Source of the DNA: Clostridiales bacterium
Lineage (GTDB): Bacteria > Bacillota > Clostridia > Oscillospirales > Oscillospiraceae
Reading direction: 5' to 3'
Assembly: GCA_012719035.1 (NCBI GenBank)
Contig: JAAYBD010000004.1
Span: 17,366 to 81,365 of the forward strand
Length of the DNA: 64,000 bases
Notes under the pieces: model-generated
Told to the model about the DNA's origin: nothing
Seen by the model: the letters and a program-made list of their open reading frames with translations, nothing else
The model's database searches: none
Shown: positions 54,672 to 63,173 of the stretch, piece by piece
Layout: every line of letters starts with the position of its first letter
Position numbering within the stretch: position 1 is the stretch's first letter
Translations under genes and position numbers: made by a program

Positions 54672-55535
54672 ATGAATAATACCAAAAAGTACGTAACAAT
54701 CGCGGCAGTGCTGCTGTGCGTCTGCGCCGCAGTATATCTGAACTGGTCATACAACAACAGTACGGTAGGAAGAAGCGAATTGCTGGATGCCGAGCTTGCA
54801 AACGCAAAATCATCTGAGGAAATGTCCGCGGCAGACGGAGCGGTTTCAGCCTCAGTTTCCGACTACTTTGCAGAGGCAAGGCTGACAAGGCAGCAATCGA
54901 GGGATGAGGCTTTGAATCTTTTGAAAGCTGCCGCCGCTGCGGAAACGGCTTCTCAGGAAACGATAGACGGGGCGATGAATGCTATAGCGGCAATGGCAAA
55001 CTACTCGATGATGGAAACGCAGATTGAAAACCTTCTGCTTGCAAAGAACTTTGCCGAGTGTGTTGCTTTTATAAGCGCCGACGGCGTTACGCTTGCTGTT
55101 CCAGCTCCTGATGAGGGATTAAAAGCCGAGGATGTGGCAAAAATAACAGATACAATCGTTACAGAAACGAATTTTAATCCCACGCAGATTAAAATAATTG
55201 AGGTTAAAAGCCATCCGGGCGGTACCGCCCAGCCGAAAAGCAGCGGCGGAAAAACTGAAAATGGAGCCGGCTCGACGGCAAGTCCCGGCACAGCAAGTCC
55301 CGGAACAGCGAGCCCCGGCACGACAAGCCCCGGTACAACAAGCCCCGGCACAACAAGTCCCAGCACAGCAAGCCCCGGCACAACAAGCCCTAATGCGAAT
55401 CAGCCCAATAATTCCGGCACACAACCAGGCACACCTAATAACTCAGGCAATAACCAAAATAATAACCCGGGGAATAACGCAAATAACAGCATGACGAATC
55501 AAACAATGACCGATACCGGAGAGGTATTGGAATAG
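54672..55535 (+). CDS. spoIIIAH: Stage III sporulation protein AH with repeat-rich C-terminal extension
   Basis: 287 residues from the ATG at 54672 (GGGGAGG upstream), against about 218 in B. subtilis. A membrane segment (VTIAAVLLCVCAAVYLNW) and the YscJ-like domain (ALNLLKAAAAAETASQ; FAECVAFISADG) are normal and end near residue 185. Residues 202-241 are eight tandem five-residue repeats of the form T-(A/T)-S-P-G (two end in S or N), then an Asn/Pro/Gly-rich tail. SpoIIIAH binds SpoIIQ across the septum and completes the channel. The extension would lie in the intermembrane space, a place where it could act as a flexible linker. Confidence 0.9.
   Translation: MNNTKKYVTIAAVLLCVCAAVYLNWSYNNSTVGRSELLDAELANAKSSEEMSAADGAVSASVSDYFAEARLTRQQSRDEALNLLKAAAAAETASQETIDGAMNAIAAMANYSMMETQIENLLLAKNFAECVAFISADGVTLAVPAPDEGLKAEDVAKITDTIVTETNFNPTQIKIIEVKSHPGGTAQPKSSGGKTENGAGSTASPGTASPGTASPGTTSPGTTSPGTTSPSTASPGTTSPNANQPNNSGTQPGTPNNSGNNQNNNPGNNANNSMTNQTMTDTGEVLE
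55275..55394 (+). repeat. Eight 15-bp tandem repeats inside spoIIIAH
   Basis: Each unit reads ACR-RCA/ACA-AGY-CCY-GGC-like and encodes T(A/T)SPG. The third-position variation between units suggests age rather than a very recent expansion. Confidence 0.85.
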
Positions 55536-55628
55536 TGTGCGATTTTTCTTTATTTTTTCGGAAAACTGTGGTAAAATACTTTAAAAGACATTTATGATAA
55601 GTATCAGACCCTAAGGAGGAGCAATAAA

Positions 55629-55997
55629 ATGGCTGATAATTATATAACCACAGAAACCGAAAAAGGAAAAGTCAGCATATCAGAAGATGTGATTGTTGTA
55701 ATGGTGGGTGCCGCTATTACCGAGGTGGATGGAGTAGATGGTCTTGCAAACACCGTGGGTAACGACATACTTGAGTTCATCGGGAAAAAGAACCTCGCAA
55801 AGGGTGTCAAAGTCACGCTTCAGGAAGACCATATTACGGTCGATGTCCTTATTATGGTAACATTCGGATGTGTCATAACGGAGGTTGCGGCCAAAGTACA
55901 ACAGGCAGTTTCCAATGCCATTGAAGCCATGACGGGACTTTCGCCTACGGTAAATGTCCATGTTAGCGGAGTTACTTTCCCGAAAAGTAAGCAGTAG
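55629..55997 (+). CDS. Asp23/Gls24-family envelope stress protein
   Basis: 122 residues, acidic, with the family segment EDVIVVMVGAAITEVDGVDGL and VTFGCVITEVAAKVQQAV. Members are membrane-anchored or cytosolic proteins linked to envelope stress and, in Clostridia, usually lie right before nusB as here. AAGGAGG lies upstream. Molecular role not known. Confidence 0.92.
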   Translation: MADNYITTETEKGKVSISEDVIVVMVGAAITEVDGVDGLANTVGNDILEFIGKKNLAKGVKVTLQEDHITVDVLIMVTFGCVITEVAAKVQQAVSNAIEAMTGLSPTVNVHVSGVTFPKSKQ

Positions 55998-56087
55998 TAA
56001 TTTTTGGAAAGCGGAGCAATATTTGCAGCCGCTTTCCAATTATTTGCTTAGCAGGGGCAATAAACATTATTCGGAGGAATGAAATAC

Positions 56088-56633
56088 ATGACCAGAACAG
56101 TGGCGAGAGAGATATCCGTTCAGATAGGGTTCAGCCTTGCCGATAATACGGAAAACATCGAAGAAGTGCTTGATGCTTTTTTGGACAAAGAGTACTTTGC
56201 CACTCTTGCCGGAGAGAACGAGCTTTTTGCCGAATATCCCAGCAAAAAACAGATCGAGTATATAAGAAAGACCGTTAAAGGCACTGCCGAGCACCGTGAA
56301 GAGCTTGACCGATATATCGAAAAATACTCCAAAGGATGGAAGCTGTCGCGCATCTCGCGAATAGCCCTTTCGATTTTGCGGACAGCGATGTTTGAGGTTC
56401 TTTATATGGATGATGTACCGGACAGCGTAGCTATAAACGAGGCGGTAGAGCTTTCTAAAGGATATGAGGAACAGGAAACTGTTTCGTTCATAAACGGTAT
56501 TTTAGGTTCATTTATGCGTGCAGAGCGCGGAGTGGAAGTGCTCCCCGAGAAAGAAAGCGGTTTTTCCGAGCCTGACGAAAAAAGCATAAGTGAAAATGAA
56601 GCCCCCAAGGTTGAGCAAACGGAGGGGAATTAG
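56088..56633 (+). CDS. nusB: Transcription antitermination factor NusB
   Basis: About 181 residues. The ATG at 56088 is well spaced from GGAGG, whereas the ATG at 56079 is too close. The all-helical NusB core (MTRTVAREISVQIGFSL; SRISRIALSILRTAMFE; SVAINEAVELSKGY) is complete. A charged C-terminal tail of about 30 residues extends beyond the usual end. NusB binds rRNA boxA with NusE. Confidence 0.93.
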   Translation: MTRTVAREISVQIGFSLADNTENIEEVLDAFLDKEYFATLAGENELFAEYPSKKQIEYIRKTVKGTAEHREELDRYIEKYSKGWKLSRISRIALSILRTAMFEVLYMDDVPDSVAINEAVELSKGYEEQETVSFINGILGSFMRAERGVEVLPEKESGFSEPDEKSISENEAPKVEQTEGN

Positions 56634-56636
56634 TCC

Positions 56637-57836
56637 ATGGGCAATACGGTTTTATCTGTTACCGAAGTCAACAGGCACATAAAAGAACTGATGGACAGCG
56701 ACTATCTGCTTATGGGACTTGCCGTTAATGGTGAGTTGTCCAATTACAAGATATATCCTTCAGGTCATCATTATTTTACATTGAAGGATGCGGAAAGCTC
56801 GATCCGCTGCGTCATGTTTAAAGGAAACGCCTCAAAGCTGCGCTTCAGACCTGAAAACGGTATGGTTGCGACGGCTGTGGGGCGCGTAACTGTTTTTCCC
56901 CGCGACGGCGCATATCAGCTTTATTGCAATGACCTGCTGCCGGAGGGAATGGGGGACTTGCACATAGCCTTTGAGCAGCTTAAAGAGAAGCTGTCGAAGG
57001 AAGGTCTTTTCGATACATCCCATAAAAAACCTCTGCCGAGATATCCGAAGACTATTGCGGTAATAACTTCGTCTGCGGGGGCGGCTGTGCGGGATATAAT
57101 CCGCGTTTTAGGCAAGCGCTGGCCAATGGCAAAGGTCGTTATTCTTCCTGTCCGCGTTCAGGGAGCTGAAGCTCCGCCTGAAATTGCGGGAGCCATCCGC
57201 TATGCGAATAAATATAAAGTCGGAGACCTCATAATAACGGGTCGCGGAGGCGGTTCGATCGAGGATCTCTGGGCGTTTAATGATGAAAGAGTCGCAAGAG
57301 CGATATACGAGTCCGAGATTCCTGTTATCTCTGCCGTTGGGCATGAACCGGATGTGACTATTTCCGACTATGTGGCAGATTTGCGGGCGGCAACGCCTTC
57401 AAATGCGGCAGAGCTTGCCGTTCCCGATCAGAGCGAGATGAGAGAGGTCCTTGCTTCTGAGGAGGTAAGGGCGATGCATTCGATTCGGAAGAAGCTCTCG
57501 GAGATGAGATTAAAGCTTTCCGATGTAAGTTCGCGCCGCGTTATGCAGAATCCGACGGCATATATAGATCAGAAAAGGCTTGAGCTTGACAGCGCGGCAA
57601 ATGCTTTGACTTCCCGCTACGAAAGGCTTATAGGTTCAAAAAAGCACGAGTATATACGCTATGCCGCTTCACTTGATGCGCTCAGCCCGTTGAAAGTGCT
57701 GGGAAGAGGATATGCAATAGCCACTGACGAAAACGGAAGCCCGATCAGCAGCGCTGAAGCTGTAAGCGTAGGAGACGAGCTGACGGTAAGTTTTAGTAAA
57801 GGCGGCCTAAAGTGTACTGTAGATGAAGTGATTTAA
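56637..57836 (+). CDS. xseA: Exodeoxyribonuclease VII large subunit
   Basis: 399 residues. An N-terminal OB fold (VTEVNRHIKELMDSDYLLMGLAVNGELSNYK), then the catalytic domain with TSSAGAAVRDII, ITGRGGGSIEDLWAFNDE and SAVGHEPDVTISDYVADLRAATPSNAAELA. Single-strand DNA nuclease with XseB. Begins 3 bases after nusB. Confidence 0.95.
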   Translation: MGNTVLSVTEVNRHIKELMDSDYLLMGLAVNGELSNYKIYPSGHHYFTLKDAESSIRCVMFKGNASKLRFRPENGMVATAVGRVTVFPRDGAYQLYCNDLLPEGMGDLHIAFEQLKEKLSKEGLFDTSHKKPLPRYPKTIAVITSSAGAAVRDIIRVLGKRWPMAKVVILPVRVQGAEAPPEIAGAIRYANKYKVGDLIITGRGGGSIEDLWAFNDERVARAIYESEIPVISAVGHEPDVTISDYVADLRAATPSNAAELAVPDQSEMREVLASEEVRAMHSIRKKLSEMRLKLSDVSSRRVMQNPTAYIDQKRLELDSAANALTSRYERLIGSKKHEYIRYAASLDALSPLKVLGRGYAIATDENGSPISSAEAVSVGDELTVSFSKGGLKCTVDEVI

Positions 57837-57861
57837 AGCTGATAAGTGGGAGGTAAACCCT

Positions 57862-58095
57862 ATGACGACAAAGAAGATGACCTTTGAGCAATCGATGGAA
57901 CGGTTGAATGCAATAGTAAAACAGCTCGAAAAAGGCGAAGTTCCTCTTTCGGAGTCTCTGGCACTTTTTGAGGAGGGAACGACGCTGATTTCTTCCTGCG
58001 GAAAAATGCTTGATGAGGCAGAACAGAAAGTTGTGATGCTCAGAAAAGGCGAAAACGGAGAGCCTGTTGAATTGCCTTTTGAGGACGGTGAATAG
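57862..58095 (+). CDS. xseB: Exodeoxyribonuclease VII small subunit
   Basis: 77 residues, a helical hairpin (TFEQSMERLNAIVKQLEKGEVPLSESLALFEEG) as in all XseB proteins. GGGAGGT precedes the ATG. Partner of XseA encoded just upstream. Confidence 0.95.
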   Translation: MTTKKMTFEQSMERLNAIVKQLEKGEVPLSESLALFEEGTTLISSCGKMLDEAEQKVVMLRKGENGEPVELPFEDGE

Positions 58096-58096
58096 C

Positions 58097-58969
58097 TTGC
58101 ATTCTCTCTATAACGAATATAAGGCAATGGTTGAGGATTTTCTCGGTTCATGCTTTTGTGATAAATCGTCTTCATATGCGGAGCTGCTTGAGTCTATGCG
58201 CTACAGCCTGCTTGCCGGAGGCAAGCGGATACGTCCGGTTTTGACGCTCATGTTTTGCAAAGCTGCGGGGGGCGACCCTAAAACAGCGCTGCCTGTGGCC
58301 TGTGCTGTCGAAATGCTCCACACTTATTCGCTGATACATGACGATCTTCCATGTATGGATAACGACGATTTGCGGAGGGGAAAGCCGACAAACCACAAGG
58401 TTTTTGGTGAAACTATTGCCGTTCTCGCGGGGGATGCTATGCAGGCTGAGGCGTTCAAAGCTGTATTGTCAAGCAGCCTGCCCGCTGAGGTTAGAGCCGA
58501 ATGTGCAAGGATACTTGCCGGTGCGGCCGGTGAAAACGGCATTTGCGGCGGTCAGTACCTCGATATGAAGGGTGAGGGCAAACCGCGGAACAGCGAAAAA
58601 CTTTTTGATATGTGCAGAAGGAAAACGGCTTCTCTTATATCGGCGGCATGTCAAATGGGCGCGCTTGCGGGCGGGGCGGACAAAGAGCAGCTTTGTGCCG
58701 CGGAAAGCTATGGCTATGACATCGGGCTTGCTTTTCAGATACGCGACGACATTTTGGATGAGCTGAGTACGGCGGAGGAGCTTGGAAAGCCGATAGGTTC
58801 GGACAAACGCGAGGGAAAAACCACGTTTATGAACCTGCTGGGACAGGATAAATGCGAGGAATATTTAAAGCTGCTGACAGACAGGGCAAAGGACACTGCC
58901 GCCCGGGCATACCCGCAATCGGATTTTCTGATCGGTTTTGCGGACGAATTGTGCGTTAGGCGCAGCTGA
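58097..58969 (+). CDS. ispA: Farnesyl diphosphate synthase IspA
   Basis: About 290 residues. The aspartate-rich motifs are HDDLPCMDNDDLRRGKPTNH (first) and IRDDILDE (second). The start is ambiguous: a TTG at 58097 (HSLYNEYKAM), chosen here, or a TTG at 58067 that would overlap xseB and has GGAG nearby. It makes C15 isoprenoid for undecaprenol and quinones. Ends in a strong terminator. Confidence 0.92.
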   Translation: MHSLYNEYKAMVEDFLGSCFCDKSSSYAELLESMRYSLLAGGKRIRPVLTLMFCKAAGGDPKTALPVACAVEMLHTYSLIHDDLPCMDNDDLRRGKPTNHKVFGETIAVLAGDAMQAEAFKAVLSSSLPAEVRAECARILAGAAGENGICGGQYLDMKGEGKPRNSEKLFDMCRRKTASLISAACQMGALAGGADKEQLCAAESYGYDIGLAFQIRDDILDELSTAEELGKPIGSDKREGKTTFMNLLGQDKCEEYLKLLTDRAKDTAARAYPQSDFLIGFADELCVRRS

Positions 58970-59010
58970 TGACCTATATATAAATATTCGTTTTTTAATG
59001 AATATAGCCG

Positions 59011-59050
59011 AAAAAACGCCTGTTAACACTTGTATAAGCAGGCGTTTTTT
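59011..59050 (+). terminator. Terminator after ispA
   Basis: AAAAAACGCCTG and CAGGCGTTTTTT pair around a 16-base loop. Confidence 0.92.
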
Positions 59051-59090
59051 GCTATGATGTATGGCGGTTCTATAGATAAATATGATTTAC

Positions 59091-59109
59091 CGCAAACAAT
59101 ATGTTTGCG
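59091..59109. repeat. Inverted repeat before dxs
   Basis: CGCAAAC (59091-59097) and GTTTGCG (59103-59109) pair around AATAT, 12 bases before the dxs ribosome-binding site. Too short to be a terminator here; may affect translation or mark an operator. Confidence 0.45.
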
Positions 59110-59134
59110 CAATATTTTATGAGGTAAGACTGAT

Positions 59135-61006
59135 TTGAATATACTGAAGACTATTAATTCGCCCGATGACTTGAAGTCCCTGTCTGTACGTGAGCTTGAG
59201 ATTCTGAGTTCTGAGATAAGAGGCTTTTTAATAGATAATGTTTCAAAAACAGGCGGACATCTCGCTTCAAATCTCGGGGCTGTGGAGCTTACGCTTGCAC
59301 TTCACCGCGTATATGATACAGAAAAAGACAGGCTTGTTTTCGATGTAGGGCATCAAAGCTATGTACACAAAATAGTAACAGGCAGGAGAGATGATTTCAA
59401 AACTCTTCGCCAGCTGAACGGAATCTCCGGCTACCCGAAGCCGAACGAAAGCATACATGATGCGGCGGTCGCGGGACATGCTTCAAACTCTGTTTCAGTT
59501 GCCCTTGGAATGGCAAGGGCGCGCACTCTTGGAAACGAGGATTACAGCGTAGCCGCTATCATAGGAGACGGAGCCTTAACAGGCGGGCTTGCCTACGAGG
59601 GGCTTTGCGATGCGGGAGAATCCGGAGAAGCTCTTGTGGTCATACTCAACGACAACGGAATGGCCATCGACTCAAATGTGGGCGGAATTTCGACTTTGCT
59701 TGCCTGTATGAGGGTAAAGCCCGCATATTTTAGATTTAAGCGCAGATACCGTCAGCTTTTCAGCCATGTTCCCGCTTTGTATAATTTTAACCATACAATA
59801 AAAGAATGGCTGAAACGCCGCCTGCTTCCCGGCAATATTTTCGATGATCTCGGATTTCATTATCTCGGTCCCGTTGACGGGCATGATCTTGTACAGCTTG
59901 AGGCTGTTCTGAGCTGGGCAAAGGAACTGAAAACCCCGGTACTTGTCCATGTTATTACGCAGAAGGGCAGGGGTTACGGCTATGCGGAGCAGGAGCCGGA
60001 AACCTATCACGGAGTAGGGGCCTTTGATACCGGCTGCGGCGTAGATAAGAGCGATAACATGAGCTTTTCGTGTACTTTCGGGCGGGCATTGACTGAATTT
60101 GCTGAAAAAGATGATAAAATTGTGGCAATCACAGCCGCTATGTGCAGCGGAACAGGGCTCAGCGAGTTTGCTAAAAAGTTTCCGAATCGATTCTTCGATG
60201 TGGGTATTGCGGAGGGACATGCCGTATCCATGGCGGCAGGAATGGCAAGCCGGGGGGCGAAGCCTGTGTTTGCTGTATATTCAAGCTTTTTGCAGCGCGG
60301 GTACGATATGCTCATTCACGATGTTTCACTCTCAAAACTTCACGTAGTATTCGCTGTTGACAGAGCGGGAATCGTCGGACATGACGGGGAAACACATCAG
60401 GGAGTTTTTGATGTTTCATTTTTATGCAGTGTTCCGCATATGGCGGTGCTCTGTCCCGCAAGCTACGCGGAGCTGCGCGACATGCTGAATCTTGCACTTT
60501 ACCGTATTGAGGGACCTGTTGCTGTTCGTTATCCGCGCGGTGGCGAGGAAACATATACGCAAAGCTCGGGAACGGCTCCAAGCACGGTTATTCGCGAGGG
60601 CAAGGACATGACGATAGTCACGTATGGGATTATTATCAATCAGGCAATTGCCGCCGCGGAAAAACTTGCGGATTCGGGAATTGAAGCCGAAATAATAAAG
60701 CTTAACTTTATAAATCCTATTGATACCGAAACAGTGATGCGCTCACTTAAAAAAACGGGCATACTTTTGACAGCGGAGGATGTATGCGCCCAGGGCAGTG
60801 TTGGCTCAAGACTTCTTGCCGCCTGCGCAAAAGAGGGTGTTTTGCTTGAATGCTCCGAAATGCTTGACTTGGGCAGCGGAATTGTTACACACGGAAGTAC
60901 GGAGGACTTATACAGGCTGAAGGGCATAGACGCGGAGGGAATTTTCCTCTCTGCGATGAAGCTTATAAAAAGTGCGGAGACAAAATCCGCCGAGGTGAAT
61001 GCCTGA
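59135..61006 (+). CDS. dxs: 1-deoxy-D-xylulose-5-phosphate synthase Dxs
   Basis: 623 residues. The TTG at 59135 is the start, with GAGGT 9 bases upstream. KTGGHLASNLGAVELTLALH, the thiamine-diphosphate motif IGDGALTGGLAYEGL-NDNGMAI, and DRAGIVGHDGETHQG are clear. It starts the MEP isoprenoid pathway, feeding IspA encoded just upstream. Stop overlaps the tlyA start. Confidence 0.95.
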   Translation: MNILKTINSPDDLKSLSVRELEILSSEIRGFLIDNVSKTGGHLASNLGAVELTLALHRVYDTEKDRLVFDVGHQSYVHKIVTGRRDDFKTLRQLNGISGYPKPNESIHDAAVAGHASNSVSVALGMARARTLGNEDYSVAAIIGDGALTGGLAYEGLCDAGESGEALVVILNDNGMAIDSNVGGISTLLACMRVKPAYFRFKRRYRQLFSHVPALYNFNHTIKEWLKRRLLPGNIFDDLGFHYLGPVDGHDLVQLEAVLSWAKELKTPVLVHVITQKGRGYGYAEQEPETYHGVGAFDTGCGVDKSDNMSFSCTFGRALTEFAEKDDKIVAITAAMCSGTGLSEFAKKFPNRFFDVGIAEGHAVSMAAGMASRGAKPVFAVYSSFLQRGYDMLIHDVSLSKLHVVFAVDRAGIVGHDGETHQGVFDVSFLCSVPHMAVLCPASYAELRDMLNLALYRIEGPVAVRYPRGGEETYTQSSGTAPSTVIREGKDMTIVTYGIIINQAIAAAEKLADSGIEAEIIKLNFINPIDTETVMRSLKKTGILLTAEDVCAQGSVGSRLLAACAKEGVLLECSEMLDLGSGIVTHGSTEDLYRLKGIDAEGIFLSAMKLIKSAETKSAEVNA

Positions 61007-61806
61007 TGAAAAAAGTGAGACTTGATCAGCTCGTTTTTGAGCGGGGATTGACCGAGAGCCGGGAAAGGGCAAAAACCTCTATTATGTCCGGGCTTGTATT
61101 TGTGAATGGGCAGCGTATGGATAAGCCGGGAACGCCGGTGGAAGAGAATGTAAATATTGAAATAAAGGGAGATGCTATTCCCTATGTCAGCCGAGGGGGA
61201 TTGAAGCTTGAAAAGGCTCTCAGTATTTTCGAATTCGACCCCAAGGAGCTTGTCTGCATAGACTGCGGAGCGTCTACAGGCGGATTTACCGATGTTCTGC
61301 TGAAAAACGGTGCGAAAAAGGTCTATGCAGTTGATGTAGGATATGGGCAGCTTGCGTGGAGTCTCCGCTGTGACGACAGGGTCGTATCTATGGAGCGCAC
61401 AAATATCCGCTATGTAACGCCGGACATGCTTGATGAAGTGCCGGATTTGGCGGTTATGGATCTTTCTTTCATTTCTGTCCGCCTTGTGCTTCCCGTTGTA
61501 AAAGAACTGATACGCGATGAGGCATACGTTATCTGCCTTATTAAGCCTCAGTTTGAGGCGGGGCGTGAAAAGGTCGGAAAAAAAGGAGTGGTACGCGAAA
61601 AATCGACCCATATTGAGGTTGTTCGCGATTTTCTGGATTTTGTGCCGTCTTTGGGTTTTACTCCGCTTGGACTTGGATATTCTCCTATAAGGGGACCGGA
61701 GGGAAATATTGAATATCTTGCTTTGCTGCGAAAGGGTGAATTTGATGCCCCCATACTTGACCCTGTTTCCGTAGTCGAAGCATCGCACAGCGAGCTTGAG
61801 CGCTGA
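61006..61806 (+). CDS. tlyA: TlyA-family rRNA methyltransferase
   Basis: 266 residues. An N-terminal S4 RNA-binding domain (RLDQLVFERGLTESRERAKTSI) and a SAM-dependent methyltransferase domain (CIDCGASTGGFTDVLLKNGA; DLSFIS) give the TlyA/FtsJ-like layout. It methylates ribosomal RNA; cytidine 2'-O-methylation is known for the family. Overlaps dxs by one base. Confidence 0.92.
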   Translation: MKKVRLDQLVFERGLTESRERAKTSIMSGLVFVNGQRMDKPGTPVEENVNIEIKGDAIPYVSRGGLKLEKALSIFEFDPKELVCIDCGASTGGFTDVLLKNGAKKVYAVDVGYGQLAWSLRCDDRVVSMERTNIRYVTPDMLDEVPDLAVMDLSFISVRLVLPVVKELIRDEAYVICLIKPQFEAGREKVGKKGVVREKSTHIEVVRDFLDFVPSLGFTPLGLGYSPIRGPEGNIEYLALLRKGEFDAPILDPVSVVEASHSELER

Positions 61807-61824
61807 TATGAAAGGAAATGCTGC

Positions 61825-62697
61825 ATGTCAACTGAAAGCAGACAAATAGTATTGTGTCCTAACCCTAAGAAGGATATAGGGCTTGAAACGACACTTAGAG
61901 CATATGCTATGCTCGAAAAGGCGGGACACAATGCAGTTATCAGCCCCGTTTCGCCCTATGCCTGTGCCATGTCCCTGCCGGATACGGTTAAAACCATGCC
62001 GCTTTCCGATTCTGTGAAAAATGCGGCACTGCTTATCTGTTTCGGAGGAGACGGGACTATTCTGAAAACTGCAAGAGCGGTAATGAAATCACCCGTTCCG
62101 ATATTGGGAGTCAATCTTGGGCATAAGGGTTTTATGGCGGAGCTTGAGCCGAAAGATCTGGAGCTTATTGTCGCCGCTGCGAACGGCAGTTACGAGCCAA
62201 TAAACAGAATGATGATAGACGTTGAGCTTATACGGGACGGCAAGGTGATTTTTTCCGACAGCGCCCTTAACGAGGCAGTGGTCTGCGGAACGGCCACAAC
62301 TGTCAAAATCTCCGCATACGGCGACGGGTCTAAAATAACAGAATATACGGGCGACGGAATCATAGTTGCGACGCCGACGGGATCAACGGCATATTCGCTT
62401 TCCGCCGGAGGCGCGCTTGTAGAGCCAACTGCAAAAAACATTTTACTTACGCCGATTTGCGCGCATATAATTACAGTCAGACCCTTTGTTCTTGCTCCGG
62501 ACAGAATCGTTACTATCAAAACGGGGGAAAACGACGGGAAAAAGATCTGGCTTACAGTTGACGGCGGAGAGCTAATTCCGTTTGAACCGAATGATGAGCT
62601 GTACGTTAGGCAATCACAGCATTATACGATAATGGCGCACGTGTCCGGTAAAAGCTTTTATGATATTGCTTTTGAGAAATTGGGGGAAAGAACATGA
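61825..62697 (+). CDS. nadK: NAD kinase
   Basis: 290 residues. [17 protein letters not shown] holds the GGDG motif, NEAVVCG the substrate loop, and [22 protein letters not shown] the second conserved region. It phosphorylates NAD to NADP. AAAGGA precedes the ATG; it overlaps argR by ATGA. Confidence 0.95.
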   Translation: MSTESRQIVLCPNPKKDIGLETTLRAYAMLEKAGHNAVISPVSPYACAMSLPDTVKTMPLSDSVKNAALLICFGGDGTILKTARAVMKSPVPILGVNLGHKGFMAELEPKDLELIVAAANGSYEPINRMMIDVELIRDGKVIFSDSALNEAVVCGTATTVKISAYGDGSKITEYTGDGIIVATPTGSTAYSLSAGGALVEPTAKNILLTPICAHIITVRPFVLAPDRIVTIKTGENDGKKIWLTVDGGELIPFEPNDELYVRQSQHYTIMAHVSGKSFYDIAFEKLGERT

Positions 62698-63143
62698 AGT
62701 CGTCAAGGCAAGAGAAAATATTGGAAATAATAGCTTCAAAAGATGTGGAAACGCAGGGACAGCTTATAGAAGAGCTTTCAGCTCGAGGAATCAAGAGCAC
62801 GCAGGCGACGCTTTCAAGGGATATCAAGGATCTACGCCTTGTAAAAGAGCTGACGAGCGCGGGTAAATACAGATATGTTGCGGCATCGAGGGATGAACTT
62901 ACAGACTTCGATCTTCGCCTTAAAAAGATTTTCCGCGAGAGCGTCACATCATACGCAGCGGCACAGAACATACTTGTAATAAAAACGCTTCCGGGACTTG
63001 CATCAGCTGCCTGTGCCGCGCTTGACGGTATGGATATAGAAGGGCTGGTTGGCACGCTCGCCGGCGACGATACGGCGTTTATTGCCATGAAGGACATGGA
63101 AGCGGCAGAAAATTTTGAGCGGGAGATCGAAAAACTCCTTTAG
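62694..63143 (+). CDS. argR: Arginine repressor ArgR/AhrC
   Basis: 149 residues. The N-terminal winged helix ([43 protein letters not shown]) and the C-terminal arginine-binding domain ([23 protein letters not shown]) are both complete. It controls arginine genes in response to arginine. Placement before recN is standard in Firmicutes. Confidence 0.95.
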   Translation: MKSSRQEKILEIIASKDVETQGQLIEELSARGIKSTQATLSRDIKDLRLVKELTSAGKYRYVAASRDELTDFDLRLKKIFRESVTSYAAAQNILVIKTLPGLASAACAALDGMDIEGLVGTLAGDDTAFIAMKDMEAAENFEREIEKLL

Positions 63144-63173
63144 AATTTTGGCTTTTAAAAAGGGGGAAAGGAT

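Noticed and set aside
55001-55424. Several open frames opposite or shifted within spoIIIAH (Cys/Leu/Gly- or Gln/Pro/Ala-rich repeats)
   Set aside because: They are shadows of the 15-bp tandem repeats in spoIIIAH and have no ribosome-binding sites or family resemblance.
60640-61788. 382-residue frame antisense to dxs/tlyA
   Set aside because: Both sense genes are highly conserved; the antisense frame is a codon-usage shadow.
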